Shown: piece by piece, positions 1 through 13,264 of the stretch
Layout: every line of letters begins with the position of its first letter
How positions within the stretch are numbered: position 1 is the stretch's first letter
Assembly (NCBI GenBank): GCA_019009955.1
Contig: CM032233.1
Coordinates: 81,173,501 to 81,237,500, forward strand
Direction: 5' to 3'
Length of the DNA: 64,000 nt
Source of the DNA: Riptortus pedestris
Lineage: Eukaryota; Arthropoda; Insecta; Hemiptera; Alydidae
Translations under genes and position numbers: made by a program
The notes under the pieces: generated by a model
Database searches by the model: none
What the model was told of the DNA's origin: nothing
Seen by the model: only the letters and a program-made list of their open reading frames with translations

Positions 1-1090
1 ACTGCTTATTTTATTGTAGTTCTAGATTCAGGCATACTTTTGTGATTGCATGGATGATTCAATTAAATTTTGGGTCAAGCTTTGAACTTAATGAATTATG
101 ACCATCTTCCTACTTTTAGGTGTATTTGAAACATACCTCTTTTAGTTATCTTTTCCTATTTTTCTTTGCTTTTCCTCTTGACCCTATCTATCATTGTTTT
201 AACAGGAGTGTCACCCCATAGGGTGAGCCATTTCTTCTAGATAGGAAATAGAAATATTATGACAAGAATGAAATGAGCTGGGGCGTATTATTCAAAGACT
301 AATCCAAGTTGTACTAAAACAATTGTTTACAAATAAAACAAATTGCTCTTATTTGTTTTCCACAAGTCACGAGCAGAACACTTACCTGTCCTTGATGTTT
401 CCGTTATTAAAGACGTGTTGTGCTGCGTTCTCAATCTCATACACCTTTGTAAACTGGCTAAGAGAAGTTGAAATTTTATATTTTTAAAAGGATAGCCAAA
501 ACAATATTTGTATAGAATAAATATATTCTATACACTCCATTATGTAACTTTATGCGATAACAAGTAGTAACTAAGACATTAATGAATATATCTGAACTAC
601 CGCTAATTTTTAAATAAAAAGTAGAGTATGAAAAATGTATTCAAGTACAAAAAAAAACTATCTAACTTGAAATTCTTAATTATTTTCTGGTATTTCAAAA
701 TATTACCTAAACACAATCTCGTATTTGCGCATTTACCATTAAATTAATAGAAATAAGTTATTTATACTCATATAATTTTCATGTGAACTCCCTCTCTGAA
801 CTCTTATACCCCATATATCCTTAGCCTAGTAATCAGTTGGCTAACGAATGTAAAGATTAATGGAAATTATTCAATTATTTTTAATGTCATTAATTAAAAA
901 AAGCGGGCGGGAAGACAGATGACGATACATTTTTTGAAGTTATTAGTTTTTGAATGCCCTGAAGCAGAAAAAATAAACGAACTATTATTAAGTTCACCAG
1001 AAATACAGATAAAACAAGAGTTTTATGAAATACATAAAATTTGATAGAATATAAGAGGGAATTGATTGAAGGATGTTAAAAGGAAAAAAA
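1..1090. other. AT-rich stretch with no recognised gene
   Basis: I see no convincing exon, RNA gene or recognisable transposon here. The sequence is AT-rich with short homopolymers. On the minus-strand gene model it lies downstream of the CARP exons, so it could be 3' flank or a final intron. Confidence 0.5.
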
Positions 1091-1092
1091 AA

Positions 1093-1743
1093 GTCTGTCA
1101 CGCAGGGGCTGAGTTAACAAAGCAGATTTCCTACGTGCTTTACGTATTTTCGTTTATCTCAAAACGTAAAATTCCAATGAGAACAGTATTTAGGCTTCAA
1201 ATAAAGTGTTTCATAACATAATAGAATATTGTTAACATGAGATGAGTAGGAGAGGGCGTTTACTAAAGACCAAAAACTAAAAAATGCAAATACCTCGGTT
1301 AATAATCAATATGGTGAAAAAATGTACTTAACAACATTTATAGAACATTAAATTTGCAATAAGATTGGTTCTATATTTTTCGACCCAACGCATAATAACG
1401 GAGATATTAAGAATTTTCGAAATTCTTCCCTTTTAAACCCTCCCTACCCCTGGTCTGATTTCAGCCGTAAACGAACTTGATCTTTCTTTTTATATAAAGC
1501 GATTATATATCAGGTTTGGTAACGCTAAGACAAAAATTGCGACCACTGGAGCGATAACAGACAAATATACACTTAGATCTATCTATCTATCCGTCTATAT
1601 GTATATACATATAACATTTTAAACGGACCTCATTTTCGTCATCTACTAGGTAGGATCGATGGTCATTTGAAGAAAAATTTCGAAAATCGCATCATGGGTA
1701 CGGCCTCAATATCTTATTTCCCTTACGGGAAATCTGCTAAAAC
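1093..1743 (+). repeat. R1 repeat copy 1 (nearly full length)
   Basis: This copy starts at the R1 left end, AGTCTGTCACGCAGGGGCTG, followed by the subterminal AAGCAGATTTCC. It runs through the shared body (ATTTATAGAACATTA, then the poly-pyrimidine CCCTCCCTACCCC, then AACAGACAAATATA). The usual central (TA)n tract is a degenerate TCTA/TATG tract at about 1570-1615. The right half follows (ACGGACCTCATTTTCGTCAT) and ends TTACGGGAAATCTGCTAAAA. No long open reading frame is present, so it is non-autonomous. Confidence 0.85.
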
Positions 1744-4094
1744 CCTTCAGACGAATGCTGCTAACCTCATGAATGAATAAGCAGAATATGCTGAATTAGA
1801 ATGTTTTGTGGGGAAGAAGATTATAGATTGGAGTCACGGTGAGTGGGGTGGAATTACGCCTGACATGGATGGTAGATATGAATTGAATGAGATCATAAAT
1901 GTAAGGAGGGAATAAAATATGGGAATGCTTTTTATGTTCCCAGGAAATATAGCCGACGTTGAAGCCGCTAAAGTCATGTTAGGTCAAGGCATCTAGGCGA
2001 AAAGCGCTCATATCTTATCTTCTTCTCATTGAAGAAATAAAACAATTCCATTAAAATGGCTTTAACTATAAATTGTATACAATATAAATTGCGCCCTCTA
2101 TTTGTTGAGATCGTTTAACTATATTGTATTTACAAGCCCTTCGGCCTTATCCGCTAACGGCTTGCAATATTTTAAGAGAGGTGCTGGTTCATGGAAGTTG
2201 TATATGATTTAATACCAGAGGACCATGTTGATGTATAAGACGGTTATTACTATTATATTGGATAATTACATGATATTGGGGGATGGACTATTGCAGGGCA
2301 TATATGTGTTAGTGAGTTAGTAGATTAATGATTCTTCAAGGGATGCTGATGAAATTGTGATGATGTTCTCGATGCTGCTCTGGTGCTTCCCACTTTCTCC
2401 CTCCATCCTGGTCTCCCCCTGGATGTTCCTTCTTTACTCACTTATGTTGTTAAAACATGAAAAACACGGGGTGTGTGAAAGAAACTGATATTGCTGCCAC
2501 TAATGAGAGGCTCTACTCTCTCCTGTTGTCCTACTCACTCTACTGTTCTGATCCTGTTCCTTATCTTTGCCCTTTGAACCCAAGGGTGTCCTCTCAGGTA
2601 ATGGTTACACAAGTAGCCTATAGAGTACAGCACTCTTCAGGGGGCATCCTTGGTTGGCCTAGTTGATAACAGATAGTGTAGTTTTATTACCGCTTCAATT
2701 TTTAAATTGAACATATATAATTAAATAACTGCAGAATTCTGTGTTATAACCACCATTGAAGAGTATCTCTAAACATAGTAATCTCGTAAACTGAGTCAGA
2801 AAATTGATATTATTTCAAGGGAAAACCATTGCAGAATTTTTTAAAAGAAAGTATTCATTCTTGCAACTAAGTATCATTTTTAGTTCTAAGTGCCAAGGGC
2901 TGTTATGTTTGGCAAGATGAGAGCCATGAAAAAATAAAGGATTGCTTACGCTCAGTTAGATGTCATTCAGGCAATACCACCCAATAAGATAAATGGAAAC
3001 AACAAATGATTTGTTCAATCGATCAAAAATCAGTGCCTTTCAGAAAATGAATAGGAGACACCGAGCACAGAATAAAAGACTTGATTTTGTCTTAATAGCC
3101 TTTAGGCAATTGAAACATTTAATGCAGAAAATTTCAAATTTTCTTTAAAGAGTGTTATAAATAAGGATGCAATAGAAAATAATATGACGTCGAGCCATTC
3201 TTGAGCGTTGGAAGTCTGCTTAGTTTACACAGATCATACGGTACAAGATTTGTGGGGTGACTTTGATAAATAACAACAGAATCCAAAGCTTAATTTTCTT
3301 AGCAGGTTTTCCTCCCCTAAATCTTGAGCTCCCCTCAAATCTTCCCTTTTTATTGTAATGAAGTATACTGTTTATGGGGCCGCTGACACTGTGGTTTTAT
3401 CAAATCCGCTCCCAGCGGCTCGCTCCACAATATCCGAGGGCCCTAATGATAATACCAGGGCGAGAAGAGCCCGCCGCTAAGACCCTCCACCCCTCTAAAA
3501 TATGGATAATAAAAGTGGCGGCAGTCGGAAATGTTTGAATTACCAGGGCGAGCTGGATTCCATAAGGCGAAAAAAGTTAATGGAAAACCGCAACGAGCCG
3601 TGTCAGAATCCTTTTTTTAAGCCCTTTCGCCCCTCCACCCGTTCTCAGTTACTCCTTACAACCACGTCCTTCCTCTCACCCTTTCGTTAATTTTCTCAAA
3701 AGAATTACTGTGATATTCATATACTATTTTCTAGAAGTTTTATATCTCCATTCATTTTCCTCTTCACTACTAATTTTTTTTCAGTAATCCCCTAGTAGTT
3801 TTACTTCAGAATATAATAATAGTTAAGAATTCCAAGTATGGTTTGATGAATTTGGCTATTTGAATTTAATGGAGAGGGATAATAGGGGTTTAGTATTGAA
3901 AGAAACGCTTTTTGGTGAATGTATTATCATCCTTTTTCGTTAAATACAAGCAATTCACCAATAATTGGCTTCTTCGAATTCAGGCACTAACATTATCTTA
4001 TCTATTTTACTTTCATGTGCATTCATATTGTTTAATTTAAATATGTTCAGGTTAATCGGTCGTTTATCAGTGATAAATCAAATATATAATATTG
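1744..4094. other. Non-coding stretch, mostly unassigned
   Basis: No exon or transposon is recognised. Short open frames at 2457-2666 and 3502-3690 have no recognisable domain, flanking splice logic or codon character. The only distinctive part is a GC-richer block at about 3365-3545, listed separately. Confidence 0.4.
3365..3545. promoter_or_regulatory. GC-rich low-repeat block, possible conserved non-coding element
   Basis: This stretch is markedly GC-richer than its surroundings and non-repetitive (GGGGCCGCTGACACTG, CTCCCAGCGGCTCGCTCC). It has no convincing reading frame and does not recur in the window. Such islands in AT-rich insect introns are often conserved regulatory DNA, but that is only inferred from composition. 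Confidence 0.2.
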
Positions 4095-4307
4095 GGGCTC
4101 TGGTTAGCCATGTGAGTTAAAGGGTTGCCTTTAATCTCGCAACGTAAACCTAGAGTGGCGAGTTCGAGTCCCGCCTGGACAAAGGAATTTATTTAGTGAC
4201 GGAATTCATTAAATAAAATCCTGTGTGCCACCCTGGCTAGAAAAGGGTGGTAACCTTTAGATAACCCGTCCCAATTAGCCTTAGTTGAAAAAAAGTGGAC
4301 GTTAATA
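4095..4307 (+). mobile_element. tRNA-derived SINE, copy 1
   Basis: The head resembles a tRNA gene. It has an A-box-like GGTTAGCCATGTGAG and a B-box-like GAGTTCGAGTCCCGCC about 45 bases apart, the two RNA polymerase III promoter boxes. The body is shared with copies at 22.4, 23.7, 24.7, 34.0 and 39.2 kb (CTGGCTAGAAAAGGGTGGTA, GATAACCCGTCCCAATTAGCC). It ends GTGGACGTTAATAAATAA. The head lacks a foldable anticodon arm, so it is a SINE and not a tRNA gene. Confidence 0.8.
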
Positions 4308-6311
4308 AATAATTAGTTCAATTATATAAGTATTATTTATATAGAATTTATTTTCCTATGAATTTGATTAAAACATAACTTCAATTACCATTTTATCTAT
4401 GTTTTTATTAGAATTGTCAATTTTAATCTCTCTTATGGTTTATGCTTAGGCACTTGGCAAACATGCAGAATGCCTTCTGCTTCTGACCAGAAAGGTACAA
4501 ATATACATACATACATAAATACACACACACACACACACACACACAGATTAGAGATCCAAAAATAACTTTCCAGATGCAACCTTCCTACAGAAAGAGAGAC
4601 TCACCTTGGAATAATAGAACTTATTGGCCTACAACGAATAACTATAATTGATAAACTATCAAGAACTACTATGTGCTTATTTTAGTTGAGCTTAATGGAT
4701 TGAAAGCCAATTATCCGGTATTAATATTCTCTTTAAAAGGTGGTTTCACTCATGTGTATATGTATTCTTAGAAAACTTACTTGAGAGGTTAATAAGTCTC
4801 TGTCCTCTCTGTTTCGTCGGCAAATACAGTCATGTCATTGTCATACTAGTATGTACTATTTCAGTGATTTTAATGCTCTATCGGACAACTTTCATACAAA
4901 AAAAGTGTTTTTACTCAATAGTTTGTTCCTTTTTTTTCTACTCAAATAAATTTTTAGGATCAGATTTAGCCCCTTAGAGTGTGAACCCTTTAGTTCTTCC
5001 TTAGCCTATTTTATTTTTCAAATGCCGTCGTTAGCTTAGATGTTCTTGAGTCCGATTTCACTCATTAGGTCTCTTTGAAGACTACTTTGTTATAATTGGA
5101 AATTCACATTTTGACAGCATTTTCTGATCGGATTTAGTTTGTTATGTTAGTTGCATTTTGGGCGAAAAGGAGTAAGGACATGAATGCCCAACAATTATTG
5201 CACCGTATTTGAGTTCCCAGAAATACACACTAGGCCGGTTTTTTTTTTCCTATTTATTTATTATTTTATATTACTTTTTTAAATAGTTCTTTTTCTCTTT
5301 CTTTTCCCTTACATTAATATTTTCTATTTCAAGCCCCATCTTTTTTTGTTAAGGGCGTTCTTGGCCGGTAAATGAACCTAACAGGTACACTATACAACTA
5401 TTAAAATTAAGATCGGATTTAGTGACATGGCCTCTTTAGATATGTTATGCAGCACTTTTCATTTCAGAAGTATATGTCGATGATAACGTTGGTTCTTCGC
5501 TTTTATCTTCAGGTTATTCACGTATAAGCCTTGAGTTATTGCAGATTCATTTTCCCCTAAAAAAAAATTATAATTCCAGTATCTTGTGGTATTTGACTCA
5601 AAGGAGTTGTTAATACAAAGAGATGAGGCTCTCAAGTGTGCAAATGCATATTTTTAGTATAGTAGATTTATTATTATGGGTGGGGTGCAATGGAATATAT
5701 ATCATTATATATATATATATACACACATATATTTAGTATTGTATAACATAAAGATCACAAGCCATGCGCATCTATTTGGATCCCACGAACTCTGTATTAA
5801 GTATCTTCTAAATTATGGACTCCCACAATTACTAAAATCCCCCTAACAAGCTGGAACCACGAAAATATATCTGCCAACTAATTGGGAATACGTAAAATCA
5901 CATATCCCTTGTTAGGACGACAGATCCTTTCTATCGCTAATTGCAGACTTCAAATATCTTATTTAAGAGAGAAGACTCCACATCTCAAAGCCAGTCTCCT
6001 AATTCCAATTAGTCCTTTGAAAAAGGATTACACACAAACATATCGCCTATGCCTCTCTCATAGGGATAATTTGCCTCCAACTGTCACCAATCCCAAACAA
6101 ATAGAGATTCTCAGCTTTAAGAAATCTTATTGTAAGAAACACACACAAACAAGCTGAGGGATTTGCAATGATGAGATAAAATCATTGAATGACATAAACA
6201 TCACAATGAAGACTTAGGCCGACTCTCTTGGACGCTCCACGATTCGAACACTGCCTGGAACTCCTTTTGTAAACTGGAGTCTTACGATCCTCATTATTGA
6301 AAAGAACATCT
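4308..6311. other. Non-coding stretch with small microsatellites
   Basis: It holds a (ACAT)n/(CA)n tract at 4503-4545 and a (TA)n/(CA)n tract at about 5697-5732. A 91-residue open frame at 5882-6157 shows no domain and was rejected. Nothing else is recognised. Confidence 0.45.
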
Positions 6312-6410
6312 ATTAGCAGATTTCCCTTAAGGGAAATTATCTATTGAGGCTGTTCTCACAACGCGTTTTTCGAAAATGTTCCTCAAATATCCATCGATCC
6401 CACCCTTGTG
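6312..6410 (-). repeat. R1 right-end fragment
   Basis: Read on the plus strand it starts ATTAGCAGATTTCCCTTAAG and continues with ACGCGTTTTTCGAAAATGTT and CCATCGATCCCACCC. This is the reverse complement of the R1 right terminus. The central tract and left half are missing. The base after the terminal CTGCTAA is T. Confidence 0.75.
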
Positions 6411-7413
6411 AACTTGATTTACTCAGATAGTTTAAATATTTCGCGGCCAGCTTAGTATGTTAATAGCCATAAAAATTAACTTAAATAGTATTCTATTAAA
6501 CCTGAGAATATAGCGATAATCCAAAAAAAAGAGAGATAAAATTGTTTGATGGCTATTTTAAATTATTGGTAACAATATCACATAACAGGGCTAATTTATC
6601 AATACAGATTAGCCAGAAACTTCATTTTTTATAATTCGACAACTACTTCAAATGTTTAATTATTGAGTTTCCCTTGCCACTCAAAAATAATAAGAAAAGA
6701 TGAGCATGGCATGTTTAAAATTATTTAAGGGAGTAAAGGACTCTTGTTCCTCCCATATTGCACCCGATACCTACTATATATTAGTTTAGAATTCATGGTC
6801 ATTCATGGATTACAATAAATAATATTTCACATCGAAATATAACTATTTCATCATCCTATTATCATTAGTGCAGAAAACATGATAAGAATATTTAAAGCTT
6901 TCTGTTCTAAAACATAAGAATTATGGGTTTGATTCCGAAAATCGGAGTTATCGTTTTCATTTTAAAGCTACAAAAGATTACTGAAAAATATATTTTAATT
7001 ACAATTAGTTAATTACATTTTTTTTATAAAACTAATATTAATGGTAAATTTAGTGGATATCCTTGCAAGAAATATATTGAAAAAATCATTTTATTTAGGC
7101 AAAAACTAACAAAAAATGCTCTCTTCCATGTACCATGTTAGGCTAATGTCTTGTCAGAGTGCCACCTCTAGAAGCATTCACTTTGTTGAATTCAATTCAA
7201 ATCTGCCGTTTAAAGAGGTCATGGTGAGGTCAACATAACTGAAGGTGGTGTAAGAACCCTTAAGGGAAATATGCTAATCCACTGAGCATGTTCACCAAAT
7301 TTAATAGAGATTCTGGGATAGCAATCGAATTAAAGTCAGGCAAATTCCTTACGCTTTTGACAGTACGACTGGCTTACGCTCGTCAATTATTGTAAAAAAA
7401 AAAAACAAATTAC
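6411..7413. other. Sequence downstream of the last recognised CARP exon
   Basis: No coding exon is recognised. On the minus strand this follows the 7414-7554 exon, so it is either the next intron or the 3' end of the CARP gene. Without splicing, the frame would run through poly-T to a TAA at 7387-7389. Confidence 0.4.
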
Positions 7414-7554
7414 AGAAGCGCCGGGTTCCTTGGTGAAATCTATGTTTGTCCTGACAGTGCGGTGGTGAAGAGGCTGGAGTGGGCGGGCGTTGTTGCCCAG
7501 TGGTGCCTTGGGGATCTTCTCCGAGCCTTGCATCAGCTTGCGCAGTGCATACAT
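7414..7554 (-). CDS. Carbonic anhydrase-related protein (CARP X/XI, CA10/CA11-like), C-terminal exon
   Basis: The exon encodes 47 residues, MYALRKLMQGSEKIPKAPLG followed by NNARPLQPLHHRTVRTNIDF and TKEPGAS. It opens after a minus-strand acceptor (TTTTACATTGCAG) and continues the frame left by the exon at 13913-14067 in phase 0. The pattern of LRKLMQGS, then APLGNN-RP-QPL-HR, then RTNIDF is characteristic of the C-terminal end of arthropod CARP X/XI proteins. These are secreted or surface relatives of alpha carbonic anhydrase. Most family members have lost zinc-binding histidines and lack catalysis, and the vertebrate ones bind neurexins. The zinc-ligand region lies in upstream exons not seen here, so catalytic status cannot be read. 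The exon end at 7414 assumes a weak donor (TCT/GTAATT). The alternative is read-through to TAA at 7387-7389, which would add a poorly conserved VICFFFLQ tail. Confidence 0.88.
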
Positions 7555-8071
7555 CTGCAATGTAAAATCATCGTGAAAAAATCATTTATATAAATAGACT
7601 TAATCAATCTATGGCGGAACGTCAATAAGATAGAAAAACATCAAATGATAAGTAAAATCATTTTTATTTCTCAACTAGTTTCGCGTCCATATGTAGGTAC
7701 AAATAAAACACTTCATCAACAACTACTTCGTTATTTATGACCTTCCACTAGCTATGTGTCTGAGAATGGTATACAAAGTATGAAGGGTCTAGTCAGCTGA
7801 TTTAGATCGATATGTCAAGAAATAAAAAAAATATCGATTACCACTAATGAAGTGTAGACTAAATACCGAATATAATTGAACAGCCACCACTTCGGAGATT
7901 ATAATATATAAAAATATATATAATTCACATGTTTAATTTCCCTTTTCTTACTTATTACCTTTTTCCTATTTTTTTTTATAATTTCCATGCTCTTGTTTAC
8001 ATTTCTTTCTTTTTCTAGTAGACTTACGTTTTAGAAATAAAAATGAAAGGTCTATTTAATACCGTGTTGGG

Positions 8072-8371
8072 CTAGAGACGCTTTATTGACTTATTATCAA
8101 CTTTTGTTACACGCTGATTGAAATTTCTTTTGAGTAATTGTGATGATTGACCTATATAACTTATATTGCAATCCATATAGTTCATTTTGTATATATTATA
8201 CTTGGGATGTTTTGAATTCACCTCATCTTTTATAAGACTAAATTTCCATGTGATTTGTCCAATATTTTTACATATCGATGTGATCTTATTAATATTTTTT
8301 ATTTCTTGACGTATCGATTTAAATCTGCTAACTTGGCCCCCAAACCTTCTTAGCCAGTCTCTTACTGGCAC
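8072..8371 (-). pseudogene. Penelope-like element, GIY-YIG endonuclease fragment
   Basis: In the 99-residue minus-strand frame, residues ~58-88 contain YNIYKMNYMDCNISYIGQSS followed by QLLKRNFNQRV. This matches the GIY-YIG core of Penelope-like retroelements: an IYK strand, a C-x2-C-like pair reduced here to one Cys, YIGQ(S/T), and an R in the helix. No reverse transcriptase part is seen upstream, so this is a 3' fragment in the CARP intron. Four Penelope-type terminal foldbacks elsewhere in the window suggest the genome carries the class. Confidence 0.6.
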
Positions 8372-8680
8372 AGCTTGGTGGCAGGTCCTATGTAACGATA
8401 TAGCCGTAGTTAAACCTTAGTGTTTTATTTTTTCTCCTGATGAGGCGTCGCCCAGTGGTCCCGATTCCCCAACATGCTGCAAAAAATCGGAAAAATCAAC
8501 TATTTTTTTCGGAACCAAGTATGTTTTCTTTGTTTCTCCATTAATCCTGAACCTTGAAAATGTAGTTGAACCATAAATAAGGTGCAGCAAAGAGAGGTAA
8601 GTTAATTGAAAGTTGCAAGTTTTCAACGCCTCGACCCGGGTACTTATTGATCCATGTTAATCAATGTTCCTATCACACGA

Positions 8681-8687
8681 AAGATTT

Positions 8688-8725
<38 letters not shown>

Positions 8726-8742
8726 TATATATATATATATAT
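8681..8742. repeat. (TA)n microsatellite
   Basis: About 30 TA units, interrupted once by a GA. This tract is not embedded in an R1 copy. Confidence 0.95.
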
Positions 8743-11700
8743 CAGTTTATGTATGTCAGCCTTAGGATCAAGAAAAGATTTCCAGAGGAAAAGGGAGATA
8801 CCTGCTATCCCTACTCTCCGACTCCTAGAGTCAATCTTTCCTTACTTTTCGGCAATTGCAAAAGTTCTATACTGTTTTACTAATCATAGAGTACACACAT
8901 ATTTATTTAATCCTGTATGTTTATTTAAAACGGTAATAGTATATAAATATCCCGTTTATATAACATAAAAAATACGAAAGTACTGGAAATGTCACCTGGA
9001 AAAAACACCTTCCCTCTCCCTTTAACCCCCAACCCAAACCCTGACAATTATAATACAACCTTTATAAAAACACATTTTCAATCCCACAAAAAACTGCATA
9101 CAAAGATTGAACGTGATTTTCCTACTAAAAGTATTTTTTTGCACCACGATGGGACGACTGTGCGTCGTATGGAGGCAAAACTAGTTGAAAAATAAAAGTG
9201 TTTTTAATATTCATTTGTTGTTTTACTTATTTGTTGACCTCCCGCCGTCGATTGGTTAAATGTAAAAGTAGTATTAGAGTCGCAATAAACCTTATTGAAT
9301 ATTCTGTTAAATATATATCCTTCATGAAATATGAGAACTTGATTTGAAATATAGAAACAATATTTAAATTATGCCAACATAATTAGTATAATTTATATTA
9401 TTCGTTGATATTTCTACTGGTGGTGAGGGTGAAGAATGAGGTAATTCCAGAAAACAAATGTGTGGCTCCTCATAATATATTTTTATAAGCACTTAACGCT
9501 TTCAGCTTTTTAGGCAACCCATTGGGGGCTTAAATTAACCCTACAACTTTCTTAATGGTATGAATGACATCAGATTCTCCTATCGAATCTATCTGTTCAT
9601 CAATGTTTCCGATCACCCATCCCTGATGCTGATCCCTGAATGCTTCTGATGGTACTAAATATCTTTCTATCTACCTATTACGGGATTTGGATACATATCC
9701 TCAAAACTATACCCCCGATCCCCCTAGAGTACTTTAATTAAACTTCTTTATTTAATTTAATTTATTGATCTTTTAATTTATGCCCATAAATGCTCGCTGA
9801 ATGTGGTTTCTAAGCTGTCAACTTTAATTTTGTATAATCTAAATTGAAAAGGAATGATTTATGAAAACTTAATTTTTTTCTTAAATCAAAATATATACGA
9901 ACACCAGCAATTATGTATAATAAAAAGTTCGTTAGAGAAAATAACATTAAATAGGTAAGATGTATTTTCATTTTTTGATTAACTCTATCATTACTGACAG
10001 CAACATGGGACTACAGGCAAATAACTAAAACTCTAAAGAAAGGATTTTAAGCAAGCACAGCAATCCATTCTGCTGAGGTCTAAAATTAAAAATATTAATT
10101 TATTCAATTAACCCAATATATTCAATGGGAGACATTGAGTAAACATCATTCATCACTGTTGGGTTTCTATTCGAGAGCGAGTGAAAAGAAAAGAAAAACG
10201 TTAAAACAACTTTCCTGCAGCTAATTTTTTCTTAGGCCGATCGGTTTTACCCGTCCCTTGTGGCACTGATTGAATTTGGATGGGTGGTTTTTCAAGCTAA
10301 CCGGTTAAATGGGTTTTTGTGCCGCCACCCCTCGTTCAACACCCCGATTGATGAGCCTTCAACCTCTAGCCACTGTGTTTGCACCTCTCAAAAGTTACCC
10401 TCATGGTGACTTGTCTTCATTACCTCATAAGCTAAAGCAGAACATTATCCAAGAATTTCTGTTGGTGGAATAAGCAGGCAAAGATTGGTCAAAATCTATT
10501 GGGTTCTAATAACCCCTTTGGGAAAACACTTCACTGGGATCAGTATTCTGCGCTAATTAGAGATCTACTTGACTAAAGAATTAGTTAGCTTTGGCTAAGT
10601 ATGAAGCATAATGCCTTGACCGATAAGGGATGTGAAATGCAGAGTATATATGCACCCAAAAATAAATGTTTAGTTGAGTTAAATAGTTGGCTTATTCCAA
10701 TTTAAACAGTGGGAGTTGTGTTTACACAAATCCTATACTAAGGGATATTTAAACCCGTATTTTAGTATCAAAGCAAACTACTGCAGGCTTGAATTTCGTT
10801 TATCAGCGCTGAGTTAAAACTAACTACCTATTCTAGCAAACTAGCCAACTACAACTCATTTCACTTAGGTATAATAAAGTCTGTGAAACACGTCATACGA
10901 AGAGGAGAACTGCCATATCTATTGAAATATTAAGCACATACCAATACTGTACAAATGTATACAGTTTTCAGAAACAGCCGAGGTATTAAGTGAATTTCTG
11001 GTTACCTAAGCAAATGAACGAATCTTTCAAATTGAAGAATATAAAGATCCAAGTTATTTTAACAGAATTTTTCCAAAGAATTGAGAGGAATTAATTCGTG
11101 TCAGTTATAATCATGAAGCGACAAAGAATTATTTGCTATTCTTGTGAGACCAATGAATTTAAAAGAAGTTGGAAGTTAAATTAATGAACTCAAGCTACTG
11201 AAAGACATATACTAATTCATGATAGGATTTGCCAGGTTTTTCTAGCCTGCTTACAAAGCTTCGGCAAAAATTATAGACCTGAAAATAAAGGAGCTTTACC
11301 CTAATTCTTTTAAAATGGTCAGAAAAAAAGGAATATTTTCAAGTATTGACAAATATTTTAGCATATTGTATTGAATTACTTACTACATAGTTTTTTAATT
11401 TGAATTTTTATTATATGTAACATACATTATATCCCTAATACGTTTCACTCTTCAACAAAAGTTTACATGACCCAATAAGTCCTTTTAACGTAGCAAGATT
11501 ATTTTAGTTAGAAAACTTCCTCACTCTATTAAAAGGCATATTTATTGGAAACAAAGTTTGGCAGCTCTCTATAATATTTGAAAACGTGTGAACACCACTG
11601 AACCGGATGTATGTGCACCTAATAATTGAAGAAAAAGAAGTTTTTCACTCCATAAGTTGGGTACACGAATGAACCCAATCGCTCAATAATCGAACACCAA

Positions 11701-13264
11701 ATAAACATTTTCGTGTCCAAGGATCTAGTATATTTTTTTTTCTTAAAGAAACTGAAATCCGACGATGATTTATATTTCCACTAAGTTTTTTTTAAAAAAA
11801 AAACACCAATAATTAGAGCATAGTCAAAACATATTATGACAAGAAGAGACCGACTGTGTTGAAAAATAGTAATTATGGACAAGTTGAAACTCGGATTAAA
11901 AAATTGAAATAGATTCTTGCCAAAAAAAAAAAAAATGTTAAAGTGATCCCACGATAAAAGAAGGATTGCTGAACGGCTGGAAAGAATTACTTAAACCCCT
12001 AGTGAAACGAGGTTTCGAGCGCTAAAATTGAAAACTCCTGTAATGATGATTACGGTTTTGCGTGAGACTGTCCTTCCATTTTCCATTTGACCACGGCAAA
12101 AGCCTGAGGATAAAAACAAGTGAAAAAAAAGGACGATTCAAATAACTTCTGATTCATTTGTCTAGAAGGAAATAACTTTTTTGAAGTTATTAATTAAACA
12201 AAAAAATCGCTTTTAGAACACATTAAAGTAATAAAATCATTAAAAAATGTTTTGTTTTTTTATATTGTAAATGAATAGATATATGCCACACAGCTTGTCT
12301 TGGGCGTAATCTTGTCAAAGCACATTATACTTCTATTGAATTATAAAGCAATTGTTTTAAATAATTAGAATTTAAAAAAGAAGACAACGGTTTTAATGGC
12401 CAATGGTTAACAGTGTTGCAGTTTTATTGTATTTATTAGGGTTATGAAATGGAGTTTTAAAATAAAAACTGTAATTCATTAGTTATTTGATAAAAAATAT
12501 CTTAGGAATCTCGTTTATAGAAATATACGGTTTAAATTGGTCTAAATCGTTAAATTTCCATAAATTGAAGTAAGGAACCACTAGTGTTCTTATTCACCTA
12601 TTATCCTATTCTACTAGAGTACGAAGTATACTCGACCTTATATATAGATTAAATTTATGATTTTGTGTAATCTTCTACAATAATTTTGGAGAAAACATTC
12701 ATTTTGCATAATTAATGACCTTTCAATTGTTCTCTATTGAGTAGTAAAAGCCCTCAGGAGTTCTTGTCTTGATTACCGTTTCAGATTTTCACAGTAGACC
12801 TTTTCTAGACGAACTTGCTAGGGAGCTTAGCCTGAAAACCGTAGGTGTCTCTTCTTGTTAAAACCATTCTTTTTGCTAGTCTTGAAACACTTCAAAACTT
12901 GCAAGGTTTAATCTCTGTATTATTGTCCAGGCTCTTCAATTGGACATTCTTAATTAACAGGAAATATTTCATTTCTACAAGTTCGGGCTTGTTTCGAGAA
13001 ACTATGAATCAAAGATTTTCTGTTATATGTTTAAACCAATAAGAATTATTATTATTTATGAACGAGGGACAACCATTTATAATTATAACAAGACACCTTC
13101 CCATTGTCATGTGACAAGCAGTAGCGTACTTGGCCCTATTCAATTGGTTTCTGTTCCATCAAGTAAGAAAGTTATACAAATCATTCCAAGTTAACTATTG
13201 TTGAACATACTATTCTAAAATTATTCCTTGCTGGACTTCACCTGTTTGTACTGAATCTCCAAAA

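Noticed and set aside
2457..2666. 69-residue open frame and the nearby MEVVYDLIPEDHVDV-like stretch at ~2192
   Set aside because: Short, interrupted by stops, and no domain or splice evidence.
4095..4180. tRNA gene from A-box and B-box matches
   Set aside because: No complete cloverleaf, and the sequence continues into a repeated SINE body present at several loci.
5882..6157. 91-residue open frame
   Set aside because: No recognisable domain, no splice or promoter context, and composition like the surrounding AT-rich DNA.
8436..8470. CTGATGAG hammerhead-like string near the GIY-YIG fragment
   Set aside because: It is on the strand opposite to the Penelope fragment and no GAAA follows after a stem II.
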